This document shows, piece after piece, positions 9,324 through 18,157 of a DNA stretch of 64,000 bases (position 1 is its first letter; each line of letters opens with the position of its first letter). The notes beneath the pieces are model-generated. The model had not been told where the DNA came from and ran no database searches. It saw only the letters and a program-made list of their open reading frames with translations. The stretch comes from Actinopolyspora saharensis. Its GTDB lineage: Bacteria > Actinomycetota > Actinomycetes > Mycobacteriales > Pseudonocardiaceae. The translations under genes were made by a program, and so were the position numbers. The stretch is from assembly GCF_900100925.1 (NCBI RefSeq), contig NZ_FNKO01000001.1, forward strand, positions 434,001 to 498,000. Reading direction: 5' to 3'.

Positions 9324-10798
9324 GATTCGTCGCGGTGACAGCCTGTCCCACCGGAATCGCGCACACCTACATGGCCGCCGAGGCGCTGGAGCAGGCCGCG
9401 GCCGAACGCGGGGACGAGATCTCGGTCGAGACCCAGGGGTCGGCTGGGTCGAGCCCGCTGGCCACTGCGGACATCCGTGCGGCTGACGCGGTGATCCTGG
9501 CGGCCGACGTCGGGGTGACCGAGCGGGAGCGGTTCGCCGGGAAGCCGATCGTGGAGGGCACGGTCAAGCAGGCCGTGGAGAACGCGGCCGGGCTGCTGGA
9601 GCAGGGGGCCGCGGCCCCCGCGCCCGAGCAGGAGGACCCCCACCGCGCGCGGGAGCAGCACCACGCGGAGTCCGCGACCGCGGGCGCGGCAGGCGCGGAG
9701 GGCACTGGTTCGGCCACCAGGCTCCGCCAGTGGTTGATGACCGGCGTGAGCTACATGATCCCGTTCGTGGCCGCGGGCGGGCTGCTGATCGCGCTGAGCT
9801 TCGCCCTCGGCGGCTACCGGATCACCGAGGCCCCCGACGTCACCGAGCACTTCGATCCGGCCACCCTGACGAGTTGGGCCGCCCTGGCGAACCAGATAGG
9901 TTCGGCCGCCTTCGAGTTCCTCGTGCCCGTGCTGGCCGGTTTCATCGCCTACGGGATGGCCGATCGCCCCGCCCTGGCTCCCGGTTTCGTGGGCGGCGCG
10001 GCGGCGATGTCCGTCGGAGCCGGTTTCCTGGGCGGGCTCGTGGCGGGACTGCTCGCCGGCGCCGTCGTCGCCGGGCTGCGCAGGGTCAGGGTCCCGAAGG
10101 CCGTGGCGGGGATCATGCCCGTGGTGGTGCTGCCGCTGCTGGGGACCCTGATCGTGGGCGTGCTGATGTTCGTGGTGCTCGGCAGGCCGATAGCCGCCGT
10201 GATGACCGCGCTGACCGACTGGCTCAACGGCCTCGGCGGGGCCAACGCGATGCTGCTCGGAGCGCTGCTCGGCGGGATGATCGCCTGCGATCTGGGAGGG
10301 CCGATCAACAAGGTCGCCTACACGTTCGCGGTCGGTGGCTTGACCACGGGCAGCGAGACGGCGTTGGAGATCATGGCAGCGGTGATGGCCGCGGGCATGG
10401 TTCCTCCGCTGGCGCTGGCCCTGGCGGCGACGCTGCGGAGCAAGCGGTTCACGGCGGCCGAGCGGGAGAGCGCCCGCCCGGCCTGGTTGCTCGGCGCCTC
10501 GTTCATCACCGAGGGGGCGATCCCCTTCGCCGCCACCGACCCGCTGCGGGTCATCCCGTCCATGATCGTCGGGTCCGCGGGGGCGGGTGCGCTGTCCATG
10601 ATGTTCGGCGTGACGCTGCGCGCCCCGCACGGAGGGCTGTTCGTCCTGCCGCTCGTGGGGTCTCCGGCGCTGTACGCCCTCGCGATCGTGGTGGGCATAG
10701 GAGTGTCGGCCCTGCTGGTGACCGTGGCCAAGTCCATCGGGCGGCGTGCTGCCGAGAACGTCGGCTCGGCCTCCGTCGAGTCGCCGGTCGCGGCTTGA
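9320..10798 (+). CDS. PTS fructose-specific EIIBC permease
   Basis: This 492-aa membrane permease imports fructose and phosphorylates it at C1. The EIIB domain (about 1-100) has the phosphorylated Cys9 in the motif ACPTGIAHTYM. An Ala/Glu-rich linker of about 35 residues follows. The EIIC domain (about 130-480) has eight or more hydrophobic segments and conserved stretches GGPINKVAYTF and FITEGAIPFA. The start is TTG at 9320, overlapping the EIIA stop. It works with the HPr encoded next. Enzyme I is not in the window. Confidence 0.94.
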   Translation: MRFVAVTACPTGIAHTYMAAEALEQAAAERGDEISVETQGSAGSSPLATADIRAADAVILAADVGVTERERFAGKPIVEGTVKQAVENAAGLLEQGAAAPAPEQEDPHRAREQHHAESATAGAAGAEGTGSATRLRQWLMTGVSYMIPFVAAGGLLIALSFALGGYRITEAPDVTEHFDPATLTSWAALANQIGSAAFEFLVPVLAGFIAYGMADRPALAPGFVGGAAAMSVGAGFLGGLVAGLLAGAVVAGLRRVRVPKAVAGIMPVVVLPLLGTLIVGVLMFVVLGRPIAAVMTALTDWLNGLGGANAMLLGALLGGMIACDLGGPINKVAYTFAVGGLTTGSETALEIMAAVMAAGMVPPLALALAATLRSKRFTAAERESARPAWLLGASFITEGAIPFAATDPLRVIPSMIVGSAGAGALSMMFGVTLRAPHGGLFVLPLVGSPALYALAIVVGIGVSALLVTVAKSIGRRAAENVGSASVESPVAA

Positions 10799-10842
10799 GC
10801 GCGTCCGCGGAACGGAAAGAACAGAGGAAACGGAGTCGAATC

Positions 10843-11136
10843 ATGCCGCGACGTCGCGTCAGTATCGCTTCAGGAGTCGGGCTGCACGCCCGTCCCGCAG
10901 CCCTGCTGGCCAAGTCGGCCGCAGCTCAACCCGTGTCCGTGACGATCGCCAAGGTCACCGACGGGGTCGCCGGGGAACCGGTGGACGCTGCCAGCGTTCT
11001 CGGGCTGATGGGGCTCGGGGTCGAGCACGGTGACGAGGTCGAGCTCGGAGCCGCGGACTCCGCGGAGGCCGGTTCCGTCCTCGACGAGCTGGTCGAGCTG
11101 CTGAGCACGGATCTGGACGCCGAACCGGCGAGCTGA
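10843..11136 (+). CDS. ptsH: Phosphocarrier protein HPr
   Basis: HPr relays phosphate from enzyme I to EIIA. The 97-aa protein has the active-site His15 in GVGLHARPAA. The region corresponding to the regulatory serine helix reads ASVLGLMGLG. ATG 10843 follows the purine-rich ribosome site AGAGGAAACGGAG. It lies 44 bases after the IIBC gene, so it is probably the last PTS gene of the operon. It may be dedicated to fructose or be the general HPr of the cell. Confidence 0.94.
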   Translation: MPRRRVSIASGVGLHARPAALLAKSAAAQPVSVTIAKVTDGVAGEPVDAASVLGLMGLGVEHGDEVELGAADSAEAGSVLDELVELLSTDLDAEPAS

Positions 11137-11258
11137 TCCCGCTCGCCCGACGTGAATCAGCGCCGTGCGCGTTCCGACGCCCCGGCCGATGGGGTCACGT
11201 CGCTCGAAGCACCGTCCGCGAGCCCGTTGTCCGAGACAGCCGTTTCCGGGAGGAACGC

Positions 11259-12815
11259 ATGGCAGACGAGAACGTGGAACAGCAGCGGAGGAGCACCTGC
11301 TCCCGCCGGGGATTCTTCGCGGGGAGCGGTGCCCTGCTCGGGCTGGGACTGCTGCCCCGGCAGTCCTTCGCCGCCCAGAGCTCGGCGAACACCCCGCACT
11401 GGCGTCCGGAGGTCCGGTTCACACCGCGGCGCAACTGGATGAACGATCCGAACGGGTTGGTTCGGCACCGGGGTGAGTACCACCTGTTCTTCCAGCACAA
11501 CCCGTCGGGGATCGAGCACGCCAACATGAGCTGGGGCCACGCGGTCAGCACCGACCTGGTCAACTGGCAGCACCTGCCGGTGGCCCTGGAGCCCGACGAG
11601 CTCGGTGAGATCTTCTCGGGCAGTGCGGTGGTGGACGAGCACGACTCCAGCGGTCTGTTCGGCGGTGGTTCCGGAATCGTGGCCTGCTACACCAGCGCGG
11701 GGCGGACGCAGACCCAGAGCATCGCCCACAGCTCGGACGGGGGACGGACCTGGACGAAGTACCCGGGAAACCCGGTGATCGACAATCCGGGCATCGCCGA
11801 CTTCCGCGATCCCAAGGTGATCCGTCACGAACCCGCGGGGAAGTGGGTGCTGCTGCTCGCGGCCGGGGATCGGGTGCTGTTCTACGAGTCCACCGATCTG
11901 TTGAACTGGACGAAGGCGAGCGAGTTCGGTGCGGAGCACGGAGCCCACGGCGGAGTGTGGGAGTGCCCCGACCTCTTCGAGCTGCCAGTGGACGGTGACG
12001 AGAGCCGCTCCCGCTGGGTTCTCGTGGTCAGCATCAATCCGGGAGGCCCAGCCGGGGGATCGGCGACCCAGTACTTCGTCGGGGACTTCGACGGGACCGA
12101 GTTCGTCAACGAGAACGATCCGGACGAGGTGCGCTGGGTCGATCGTGGAGCGGACTTCTACGCGTGTCAGTCCTGGTTCGGCGTGCCGCCGGAGGACGGC
12201 CGCAGGTTGTGGGTCGGCTGGATGAGCAACTGGGCGTACGCACAGCATGTGCCGACCAGTCCGTGGCGGGGAGCGATGACCGCGCCGCGCGAGGTCGGGC
12301 TGACGGAGTCGAGCTCGGGGACGCGGTTGGTGCAGCGCCCCGTGCGGGAGCTCGAATCAGCGCGGGGGCCTGCGCGGCACTGGCGGGGAATGGTCCCCGA
12401 GCACGCAACGGCCCCACGATTCCGCGGGACCGCCCTGGACATCGTCGCGGAGTTCGAGATCGTCGACGGGCGACCGGAGTTCGGGTTCGAGGTCCTCGCG
12501 GGAGACGAGCACCGGACCCTGATCGGCTACGACGCGGAGTCACGAAGGTTGTTCGTGGACAGAACCCGCTCGGGCAGCGCCGAGGTCGCCCCGGAGTTCC
12601 CCGCGCGGCACGAGACCCCGCTTTCGGTGGACGGAAGTCGCGTGCGGTTGCGGATCCTGCTGGACCACTGCGGTGTCGAGGTGTTCGCCGAGGACGGTGC
12701 GGCCGTGCTGACCGAGCTGGTCCTGGCGGACGAGGGGGACGACCGGGGGCGCGTTTTCTGCTCCGGTGGACGGGTGTTCCTCGAGTCGCTGCGGGTGCAC
12801 GAACTGCGGCCCTGA
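11259..12815 (+). CDS. Secreted GH32 fructan hydrolase (levanase/inulinase/invertase type)
   Basis: A glycoside hydrolase family 32 enzyme that releases fructose from sucrose, levan or inulin. Residues 1-40 look like a twin-arginine signal: SRRGFF, then a weakly hydrophobic stretch and an Ala-rich cleavage region. The nucleophile Asp63 is in WMNDPNG, the FRDPKV motif gives the transition-state stabiliser, and ECPDLF gives the general acid. A beta-sandwich domain fills the C-terminus. SD GGGAGGAA precedes ATG 11259. Lying 122 bases after ptsH, it probably supplies extracellular fructose to the PTS. Substrate preference cannot be read from sequence. Confidence 0.92.
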   Translation: MADENVEQQRRSTCSRRGFFAGSGALLGLGLLPRQSFAAQSSANTPHWRPEVRFTPRRNWMNDPNGLVRHRGEYHLFFQHNPSGIEHANMSWGHAVSTDLVNWQHLPVALEPDELGEIFSGSAVVDEHDSSGLFGGGSGIVACYTSAGRTQTQSIAHSSDGGRTWTKYPGNPVIDNPGIADFRDPKVIRHEPAGKWVLLLAAGDRVLFYESTDLLNWTKASEFGAEHGAHGGVWECPDLFELPVDGDESRSRWVLVVSINPGGPAGGSATQYFVGDFDGTEFVNENDPDEVRWVDRGADFYACQSWFGVPPEDGRRLWVGWMSNWAYAQHVPTSPWRGAMTAPREVGLTESSSGTRLVQRPVRELESARGPARHWRGMVPEHATAPRFRGTALDIVAEFEIVDGRPEFGFEVLAGDEHRTLIGYDAESRRLFVDRTRSGSAEVAPEFPARHETPLSVDGSRVRLRILLDHCGVEVFAEDGAAVLTELVLADEGDDRGRVFCSGGRVFLESLRVHELRP

Positions 12816-12928
12816 ACCGGGTGCGGGGAGTCGCCGCCCGGCGAAGTGGCGCGTGATCGGTTCCATCCCCGCGTGCGGATCACCACTTCTCGTGTCGCGC
12901 GGGAAACGCGCTGTGACAGCGTGTTGCC

Positions 12929-13426
12929 GTGCGCTACCGAAGACCTGCGCGGGAGGCCGCGCCGAGCCCGGTGAGCAGAGTGACCGCAGGTACGGCGATC
13001 GCCCTGCTCGTCGTGCCGGGATTCTTCTTCCTGCTGGGAACGGCGGATGCCCTGCGAGCCAACGGAGTGGACGGCGCCGAGGTCCGCGAGGTGCTCGTGG
13101 GAGTGGCGGTGACGGTCAGGGTCTCTGCTCCGTCGGTGCTGCTGTTCGGGCTCCCCGTCGCCGTGCTGACGGAGAGGATCTGCTCCCGGGCGCGGCTTCC
13201 GGTGACGCTGCTGGCCTTCGCACTGGCCGGAGCGGTCGCAGGGGTGCTCGCCGCGTCCGTGTTGTTCCACCCGCTCTTCTCCTACTACGTGGTTCCCTTC
13301 GCGGTGGTGACCGCGGTGTCCGCCCGGGCGCTGTCCGGGCCGGTGGCGCGCAGGCCCGTGCTGCGGTGGGTGTTCGTGCTGCTCGCCGCGGTGCTGCTCG
13401 GGGCGTGCTTCGCGGTGGTGCGCTGA
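12929..13426 (+). CDS. Small four-helix membrane protein
   Basis: I do not recognise this 165-aa protein. It has about four hydrophobic segments separated by short charged loops and no catalytic motif. The start is GTG 12929. Codon use is high-GC like its neighbours, so it is probably real. It lies between the GH32 gene and an ArsR-type regulator on the same strand, with gaps of more than 100 bases on each side, so operon membership is unclear. Confidence 0.6.
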   Translation: MRYRRPAREAAPSPVSRVTAGTAIALLVVPGFFFLLGTADALRANGVDGAEVREVLVGVAVTVRVSAPSVLLFGLPVAVLTERICSRARLPVTLLAFALAGAVAGVLAASVLFHPLFSYYVVPFAVVTAVSARALSGPVARRPVLRWVFVLLAAVLLGACFAVVR

Positions 13427-13568
13427 CCACCGGCGGGAGAGCTCTGCACGGATGGTGGCGCCGCGGTCCGCGCCCGCCCGGCTTCCGCGGGAGAGGGACG
13501 TGTCCTGACTGCGCACGAATCACCAAGAGATCTTGGCGGAGAGTTCTCGGTGGTTTAGTCTGCTGCTC

Positions 13569-14135
13569 GTGCCCGAGCACGATCACCACGAGCTCGACGC
13601 GAGGAGCCTGCGCGGACTGGCCCACCCGCTGCGCGTCCGGATCCTGGGATCCCTGCGCACCGACGGGCCGAGCACGGCGACCCGACTGGCCGAGCTGTTC
13701 GGGCAGCGTTCCGGAACCACCAGCTGGCACCTGCGGCAACTGGCCGAACACGGTTTCGTGGAACAGGACCCGGAACGCGGCAACCGGCGCGAACGCTGGT
13801 GGCGCGCCGCCAGGCGGGAAACGGAACTGCGGCCGGAGAAGTTCGGTGGAGACCCCGAACTCGGTCCGGTACTGAGCTCCCTGCTGCACGAGGTGGCCGC
13901 CGTCCACCACCGCCGGACGGCGGAGTACGTCTCCGCGCTGAACGAGTGGCCGCGCGAGTGGTGCGCGGCCTCCGAGCTCTCCGACTGGGTGCTCTCGCTG
14001 AGCCCGCGCGAACTCGCCCGCTTCACCGCGGAGGCCCGGCAGCTCGTCAAGCGCTACAGCAGGGACCCCGAGAGCGGTGACGAACAGGTCTTGGTGCAGC
14101 TGCAGGCCTTCCCCAGAGGCGGGGCCGCGGAATGA
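13569..14135 (+). CDS. ArsR-like winged-helix regulator
   Basis: The N-terminal 75 residues form an ArsR-type winged helix: LRGLAHPLRVRILGSL, then RSGTTSWHLRQLAEHGFVEQ as the recognition helix and wing. The remaining residues have no metal-binding cysteines and are likely a dimerisation domain. I chose GTG 13569; a TTG 36 bases upstream would add 12 residues. Its stop overlaps the next ATG, so it is coupled to the MFS gene and probably represses it. Confidence 0.82.
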   Translation: MPEHDHHELDARSLRGLAHPLRVRILGSLRTDGPSTATRLAELFGQRSGTTSWHLRQLAEHGFVEQDPERGNRRERWWRAARRETELRPEKFGGDPELGPVLSSLLHEVAAVHHRRTAEYVSALNEWPREWCAASELSDWVLSLSPRELARFTAEARQLVKRYSRDPESGDEQVLVQLQAFPRGGAAE

Positions 14136-15376
14136 GACGCACGGGCCTGCCCGCGCTGTGGTTCTCCAACGGAGTGGTCAGCACCGCGGGGACCGCCGGT
14201 TTCGTCGCGATCCCGTGGTTCGTTCTCGAGGCGACGGGCAGCGCGGCGCGCGTCGGCGTGGTGACGGCCGCCGAGCTGGTGGGGCTGCTGCTGGCCGCCG
14301 CGCTCAGCGGACCGGTGATCGACCGGATCGGGCCGGCGCGGATCGCCCCTGCCTGCGACGTGGCCGCGGCGCTGTGCCTGAGCGCGATTCCCGTGGCGCA
14401 CGCCAGCACCGGCCTCACGCTGTGGTCGCTGACGTTGCTGACCGGAGCCTTCGGCGCGCTCCGGGAGCCCGGCCAAACCGCCCGCCGCGTCGCGCTCCCC
14501 CGCGTGGTCGACGCGACGGGGTCCACAGTGGAGCGAGGTGCGGGCGGGATGGACGCCGCCTTCCGCGCGGGACAGCTCGCGGGGGCGCCGCTGGCGGGTT
14601 CGGCCCTGGCGCTGTTCGACTCCTCCGGAGTGCTCTGGTTCAGCGCGGCAGCACTGCTGCTCGCCGCGCTGGCGGTGCTGTACGCGCTGTGGGGGCTGCC
14701 CGCGGTGGACGGCGGCGAGCGCGCGGGGCTGCGCCACGAGTTCGCCGCGGGGTTCGGCTACCTGCGCCGCGACCGGCTGATCACGTGGGTGGTCGTCCTG
14801 CTCGACGCGAGCTTCATGGCGGTGTTCCTGCCGACCTACGCGGCGCGGGTGCTGCACAGCCCCGTGGCCCTCGGCGTGCTGTCCGGAACCCTGGGCGGCG
14901 CGGCCCTGGTGGGGAACCTGCTGTTCACCTGGTTGGGAACCCGTGTGCGGCGCAGGCGGGCGCTGTTCGTCCTCGCCTTCGCGTTGGGGCCCGTTCCGCC
15001 GCACGTCGCGATGGCGCTCGGCGCGGGGTTCCCCGCGTTGTTCGGGGTGATCGCGGTGGGCGGACTGGCCGCGGGCGTGATCAACCCGATACTGGCCACG
15101 GCCAGTTACGAGCGCATCCCCGTCGAGCTGCGCGGACGGGTGCTGAGCCTGACCACCCTGGTCGCCCAGATGGGCACGCCGCTCGGTGTGCTGCTCGGCG
15201 GTTTCGCCGCGGAGGGCGCGGGGCTGCGCGGCACGTTGGTGTGCACGAGCCTGAGCTACGCGGCGGTTCTGCTGCTGCCGCTGCTCGGGTCGAGCTGGAA
15301 AGAGCTCGACCGCCCGGAACCGAACGAGCACGAGGTGGGCGTGACCGCGGAGCGGCGCGCCGGAGCAGCGCGCTGA
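14132..15376 (+). CDS. MFS efflux transporter
   Basis: A 414-aa major facilitator with about 12 membrane segments. The cytoplasmic loop after helix 2 reads GPVIDRIGPARI, resembling the MFS motif, and the central loop is short. It belongs to the drug-efflux-like MFS group common beside ArsR or PadR regulators. Its ATG overlaps the stop of the upstream regulator (ATGA), making a regulator-exporter pair. The substrate is unknown. Confidence 0.85.
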   Translation: MRRTGLPALWFSNGVVSTAGTAGFVAIPWFVLEATGSAARVGVVTAAELVGLLLAAALSGPVIDRIGPARIAPACDVAAALCLSAIPVAHASTGLTLWSLTLLTGAFGALREPGQTARRVALPRVVDATGSTVERGAGGMDAAFRAGQLAGAPLAGSALALFDSSGVLWFSAAALLLAALAVLYALWGLPAVDGGERAGLRHEFAAGFGYLRRDRLITWVVVLLDASFMAVFLPTYAARVLHSPVALGVLSGTLGGAALVGNLLFTWLGTRVRRRRALFVLAFALGPVPPHVAMALGAGFPALFGVIAVGGLAAGVINPILATASYERIPVELRGRVLSLTTLVAQMGTPLGVLLGGFAAEGAGLRGTLVCTSLSYAAVLLLPLLGSSWKELDRPEPNEHEVGVTAERRAGAAR

Positions 15377-15638
15377 GACGGTGCGGGGAACCGCTCCACC
15401 GCGGTTGCCCGCCGAGCGGTCGGCCGGGACCGCTCGGCGGAACCTCCCGGTCGGGAGGAGTTACGGCTTTCGTCATCCCGGTGTTGTGTGCGCCGGTGCG
15501 CGGGCGCGGGACGATGACCGTGTCGGTGCCGGGGCTCCTGCTTCCTCCTCCCGTCGGGCGTCCCGGTGCCGCCACCCCGGCTCGTCCCGCGGGAGCTCCG
15601 TTCGACGCGCTTCCGGGAGGACCCCTTAGGGTTGAGCC

Positions 15639-16793
15639 ATGTCCACCGGTGCAATGAAGCAGGACCCAACGGTTCTCTCGGCGCGGCTACAGCGCGCTGC
15701 CGAGACGGCTGCCAGCGCGAACATCGACGCGCTGTTGATCTCTCCGGGATCCGACCTCGGTTATCTCCTCGGAGTGGACGGCGAGTCCTTCGAACGACTC
15801 AGCTGCCTGGTGCTTCCCGCGGCTGGAAGCGACGCCTCACCCGTGCTCGTGGTGCCCAAGCTCGAGGAGCTCGGCTACGCCGGAGTGCCCGCGGGGGAAC
15901 TGGGGCTGGAGATGGCGACGTGGGTGGACGGGCAGGACCCCCACCGGATGGTCGCCGATCTGTTGAGCAGGGACGGCGGAACCCCCTCGCGGGTGGCCGT
16001 CGCCGACGCCATGCCCGCGCTGCACACGCTGCCGCTGCGTTCGGTGCTGCCGGACACTGAGCAGGTGCTCGCGGGTTCGGTGCTGCGCGAGCTGCGGATG
16101 CGCAAGGACGCCGCCGAGATCCAGGCGCTGCGCGATGCGGGCGCGGCCATCGACAGGGTGCACGCCCGCATGGGCGAGTTCCTGCGTGTCGGCCGCACCG
16201 AGGCCGAGGTCGGTGCCGACATCAGCAGGGCGATCGTCGAGGAGGGCCACACCGCGGCCGAGTTCGTGATCGTGGGCTCCGGACCGAACGGGGCCAGCCC
16301 GCACCACGCGCTCTCCGACCGGGTGATCAACGAGGGCGACGTGGTCGTCGTGGACATCGGGGGCCCCATTCCCGGCGGTTACAACTCCGACTGCACCAGG
16401 ACCTACTCGCTCGGGGAACCGCGCGACGCCGACGTGCGGGAGACGTACGGGGTGCTGCAGGCCGCGCAGCGAGCGGCCGTGGAGACCGTTCGCCCCGGTG
16501 CGACTCCCTCCGAGGTGGACGCCGCCGCCCGCGAGCCGATCGCGCGCGCCGGGTTCGGCGACTACTTCGTGCACCGCACCGGGCACGGGATCGGCCTGGA
16601 CGTGCACGAGGAGCCCTACATCATGGGGGGCAGCGAGATCGCCCTCGAACCGGGGATGGCGTTCAGCGTCGAACCGGGCATCTACCAGCAGGGGCACTGG
16701 GGTGCGCGGATCGAGGACATCGTCGTGGTCACCGAGCAGGGCGTGGAAAGCGTGAACAACCAGCCGCACGAGTTGGTGGTGCTACCGACGTGA
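15639..16793 (+). CDS. M24 family aminopeptidase (Xaa-Pro type)
   Basis: A pita-bread metallopeptidase that cleaves N-terminal residues, probably before proline. The 384-aa protein has a creatinase-like N-terminal domain (1-135) and the catalytic domain with the five metal ligands: Asp in VVVDIGG, Asp in YNSDCTRTY, His in HRTGHGIGLDVHE, and two Glu near VEPGIY and ARIEDIVVV. ATG 15639 starts 20 bases after a GGGAGGA stretch. Its stop overlaps the next GTG start, so it is coupled to the Lrp-type regulator. Confidence 0.9.
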   Translation: MSTGAMKQDPTVLSARLQRAAETAASANIDALLISPGSDLGYLLGVDGESFERLSCLVLPAAGSDASPVLVVPKLEELGYAGVPAGELGLEMATWVDGQDPHRMVADLLSRDGGTPSRVAVADAMPALHTLPLRSVLPDTEQVLAGSVLRELRMRKDAAEIQALRDAGAAIDRVHARMGEFLRVGRTEAEVGADISRAIVEEGHTAAEFVIVGSGPNGASPHHALSDRVINEGDVVVVDIGGPIPGGYNSDCTRTYSLGEPRDADVRETYGVLQAAQRAAVETVRPGATPSEVDAAAREPIARAGFGDYFVHRTGHGIGLDVHEEPYIMGGSEIALEPGMAFSVEPGIYQQGHWGARIEDIVVVTEQGVESVNNQPHELVVLPT

Positions 16794-17263
16794 CGGACAG
16801 AAACGCCGCGCAGGGTTCCGAGCTGGAGGCCACCGATCGGGCGATCCTGCGGGAACTGCTGCGGGACGGCCGCTGCAGCTTCACCGAGCTGGGTGAAAAG
16901 GTCGGGCTCAGCGTCTCGGCGGTGCACCAGCGCGTCCGCAGGCTGGAGCAGCGGGGGGCGTTGCGCGGCTACACGGCCAGGGTCGACGGGGAGCAGATCG
17001 GGCTGCCGCTGACCGCGTTCATCTCGCTGACCCCCACCGACCCGGCAGCGCCGGACGACTACCCACAGCGGCTGGAGCACCTCCCCGAGATCGAGTCCTG
17101 CTACTCGGTCGCGGGGGACGAGTCCTACATCCTGCAGGTGCGGGTGGCCTCGCCGCTGGCACTCGAGGACCTGCTCCGGCAGATCCGGGAGGCGGCCCAG
17201 GTCTCCACCCGCACCACCGTGGTGCTGTCGACGCCCTTCGAGAACAGGGCGCCCGAGCTCTGA
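16790..17263 (+). CDS. Lrp/AsnC-family regulator
   Basis: The 157-aa protein has an AsnC-type helix-turn-helix (residues about 13-60, LSVSAVHQRVRRLEQRGAL) and a C-terminal RAM ligand-binding fold (about 70-150). Such proteins sense amino acids. It starts at GTG 16790 within the stop of the peptidase gene, so control of amino-acid or dipeptide metabolism is a reasonable inference. Another Lrp-type regulator occurs at 34.3 kb. Confidence 0.88.
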   Translation: MTDRNAAQGSELEATDRAILRELLRDGRCSFTELGEKVGLSVSAVHQRVRRLEQRGALRGYTARVDGEQIGLPLTAFISLTPTDPAAPDDYPQRLEHLPEIESCYSVAGDESYILQVRVASPLALEDLLRQIREAAQVSTRTTVVLSTPFENRAPEL

Positions 17264-17294
17264 CGGCTGCGGGAGCCGCCTGCGAGCGGAAGGC

Positions 17295-17330
17295 AGCGAG
17301 CGACACTCCCGGCCGGGCGTGTCGCTCGCT
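17295..17330 (+). terminator. Terminator-like hairpin after the Lrp gene
   Basis: Perfect 12-base arms AGCGAGCGACAC (17295-17306) and GTGTCGCTCGCT (17319-17330) flank a 12-base GC-rich loop, 32 bases after the stop. No U-run follows. Confidence 0.6.
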
Positions 17331-17365
17331 GTGAAGACGTGGCTCGAGTCGAATACCGTGGTCGA

Positions 17366-18070
17366 GTGGCACGCAATACGGTCTACGACCAGTTCGCGGA
17401 GGCCTACGCGCGGCACTCGGAGCACAGTCCGGCCAACGCCTACTACGATCGCCCGGCCGTTCTCGAGCTGGCCGGCGACGTGCGCGGCAAGCGCGTGCTC
17501 GACCTCGGCTGCGCCGCGGGGGTCCTCTCCGAGCAGCTGGTCGAACGCGGCGCCACCGTGCTGGGGGTGGACCGGGAGCCGAAGATGATCGAGCTCGCCC
17601 GCGGCAGACTGGGCGATCGGGCCCGGTTCGAAGTGGGCGATCTCTCCGAACCGCTGGACGCGGTGCCCACCGCCGGTGTGGACTTGGCCGTGGCCTCCCT
17701 GGTGCTGCACTACCTGCCGGACTGGTCGCCGCTGCTCGGCGAGCTCAATCGCTGCCTGGTCACCGGTGGGGAACTGGTCTTCTCCGTGCACCACCCGGCA
17801 GCGGACTGGCAGTGGTTCGGAAGACCGGACTACCTGCGCACCGAGCTGGTTTCCGAGACGTGGCCGGTCGGGGGCGAGGAGGTCGCGGTCTCCTTCTACC
17901 GCAGGCCGCTCTCGGCCGTCTTCGAGCAGTTGCACCGGGCGGGCTTCGTCGTGCACACCGTCGACGAGCCCCACCCGCTTCCGGAGCTCAACGAGCTGTC
18001 CCCCGACGCCTACGCGGAGCTGAGCACCAAACCCGTTTTCCTGTTCGTCAAGGCCTTCCTGGTCGGATGA
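17366..18070 (+). CDS. Class I SAM-dependent methyltransferase
   Basis: A 234-aa Rossmann-fold methyltransferase of the UbiE/COQ5-like type. Motif I is VLDLGCAAGVLSEQL, and the acidic end of strand 2 (GVDREPKM) and motif IV-like LAVASLVLHYLPDW follow. GTG 17366 gives a start ARNTVYDQFAEAY, typical for the family; an upstream in-frame start at 17339 is possible. No neighbouring pathway gene hints at the substrate. Confidence 0.85.
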   Translation: MARNTVYDQFAEAYARHSEHSPANAYYDRPAVLELAGDVRGKRVLDLGCAAGVLSEQLVERGATVLGVDREPKMIELARGRLGDRARFEVGDLSEPLDAVPTAGVDLAVASLVLHYLPDWSPLLGELNRCLVTGGELVFSVHHPAADWQWFGRPDYLRTELVSETWPVGGEEVAVSFYRRPLSAVFEQLHRAGFVVHTVDEPHPLPELNELSPDAYAELSTKPVFLFVKAFLVG

Positions 18071-18108
18071 ACCATCCGGCGCGGGGGCACCCTCCCGGGA
18101 AAGCTCCG

Positions 18109-18133
18109 GAGGGCTCGCGCCCGGCGAGCCCTC
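18109..18133 (+). terminator. Bidirectional terminator between convergent genes
   Basis: Ten-base arms GAGGGCTCGC (18109-18118) and GCGAGCCCTC (18124-18133) with a 5-base loop sit in the 87-base gap between the methyltransferase and the oppositely oriented SGNH hydrolase. This is the expected place for a shared terminator. Confidence 0.6.
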
Positions 18134-18157
18134 GTCGCGACTTCGGGGAGCACCGGT

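Noticed and set aside
8258..10630. 790-codon minus-strand frame opposite fruK and the PTS genes
   Set aside because: Shadow of the fructose operon; low-complexity composition and no family resemblance.
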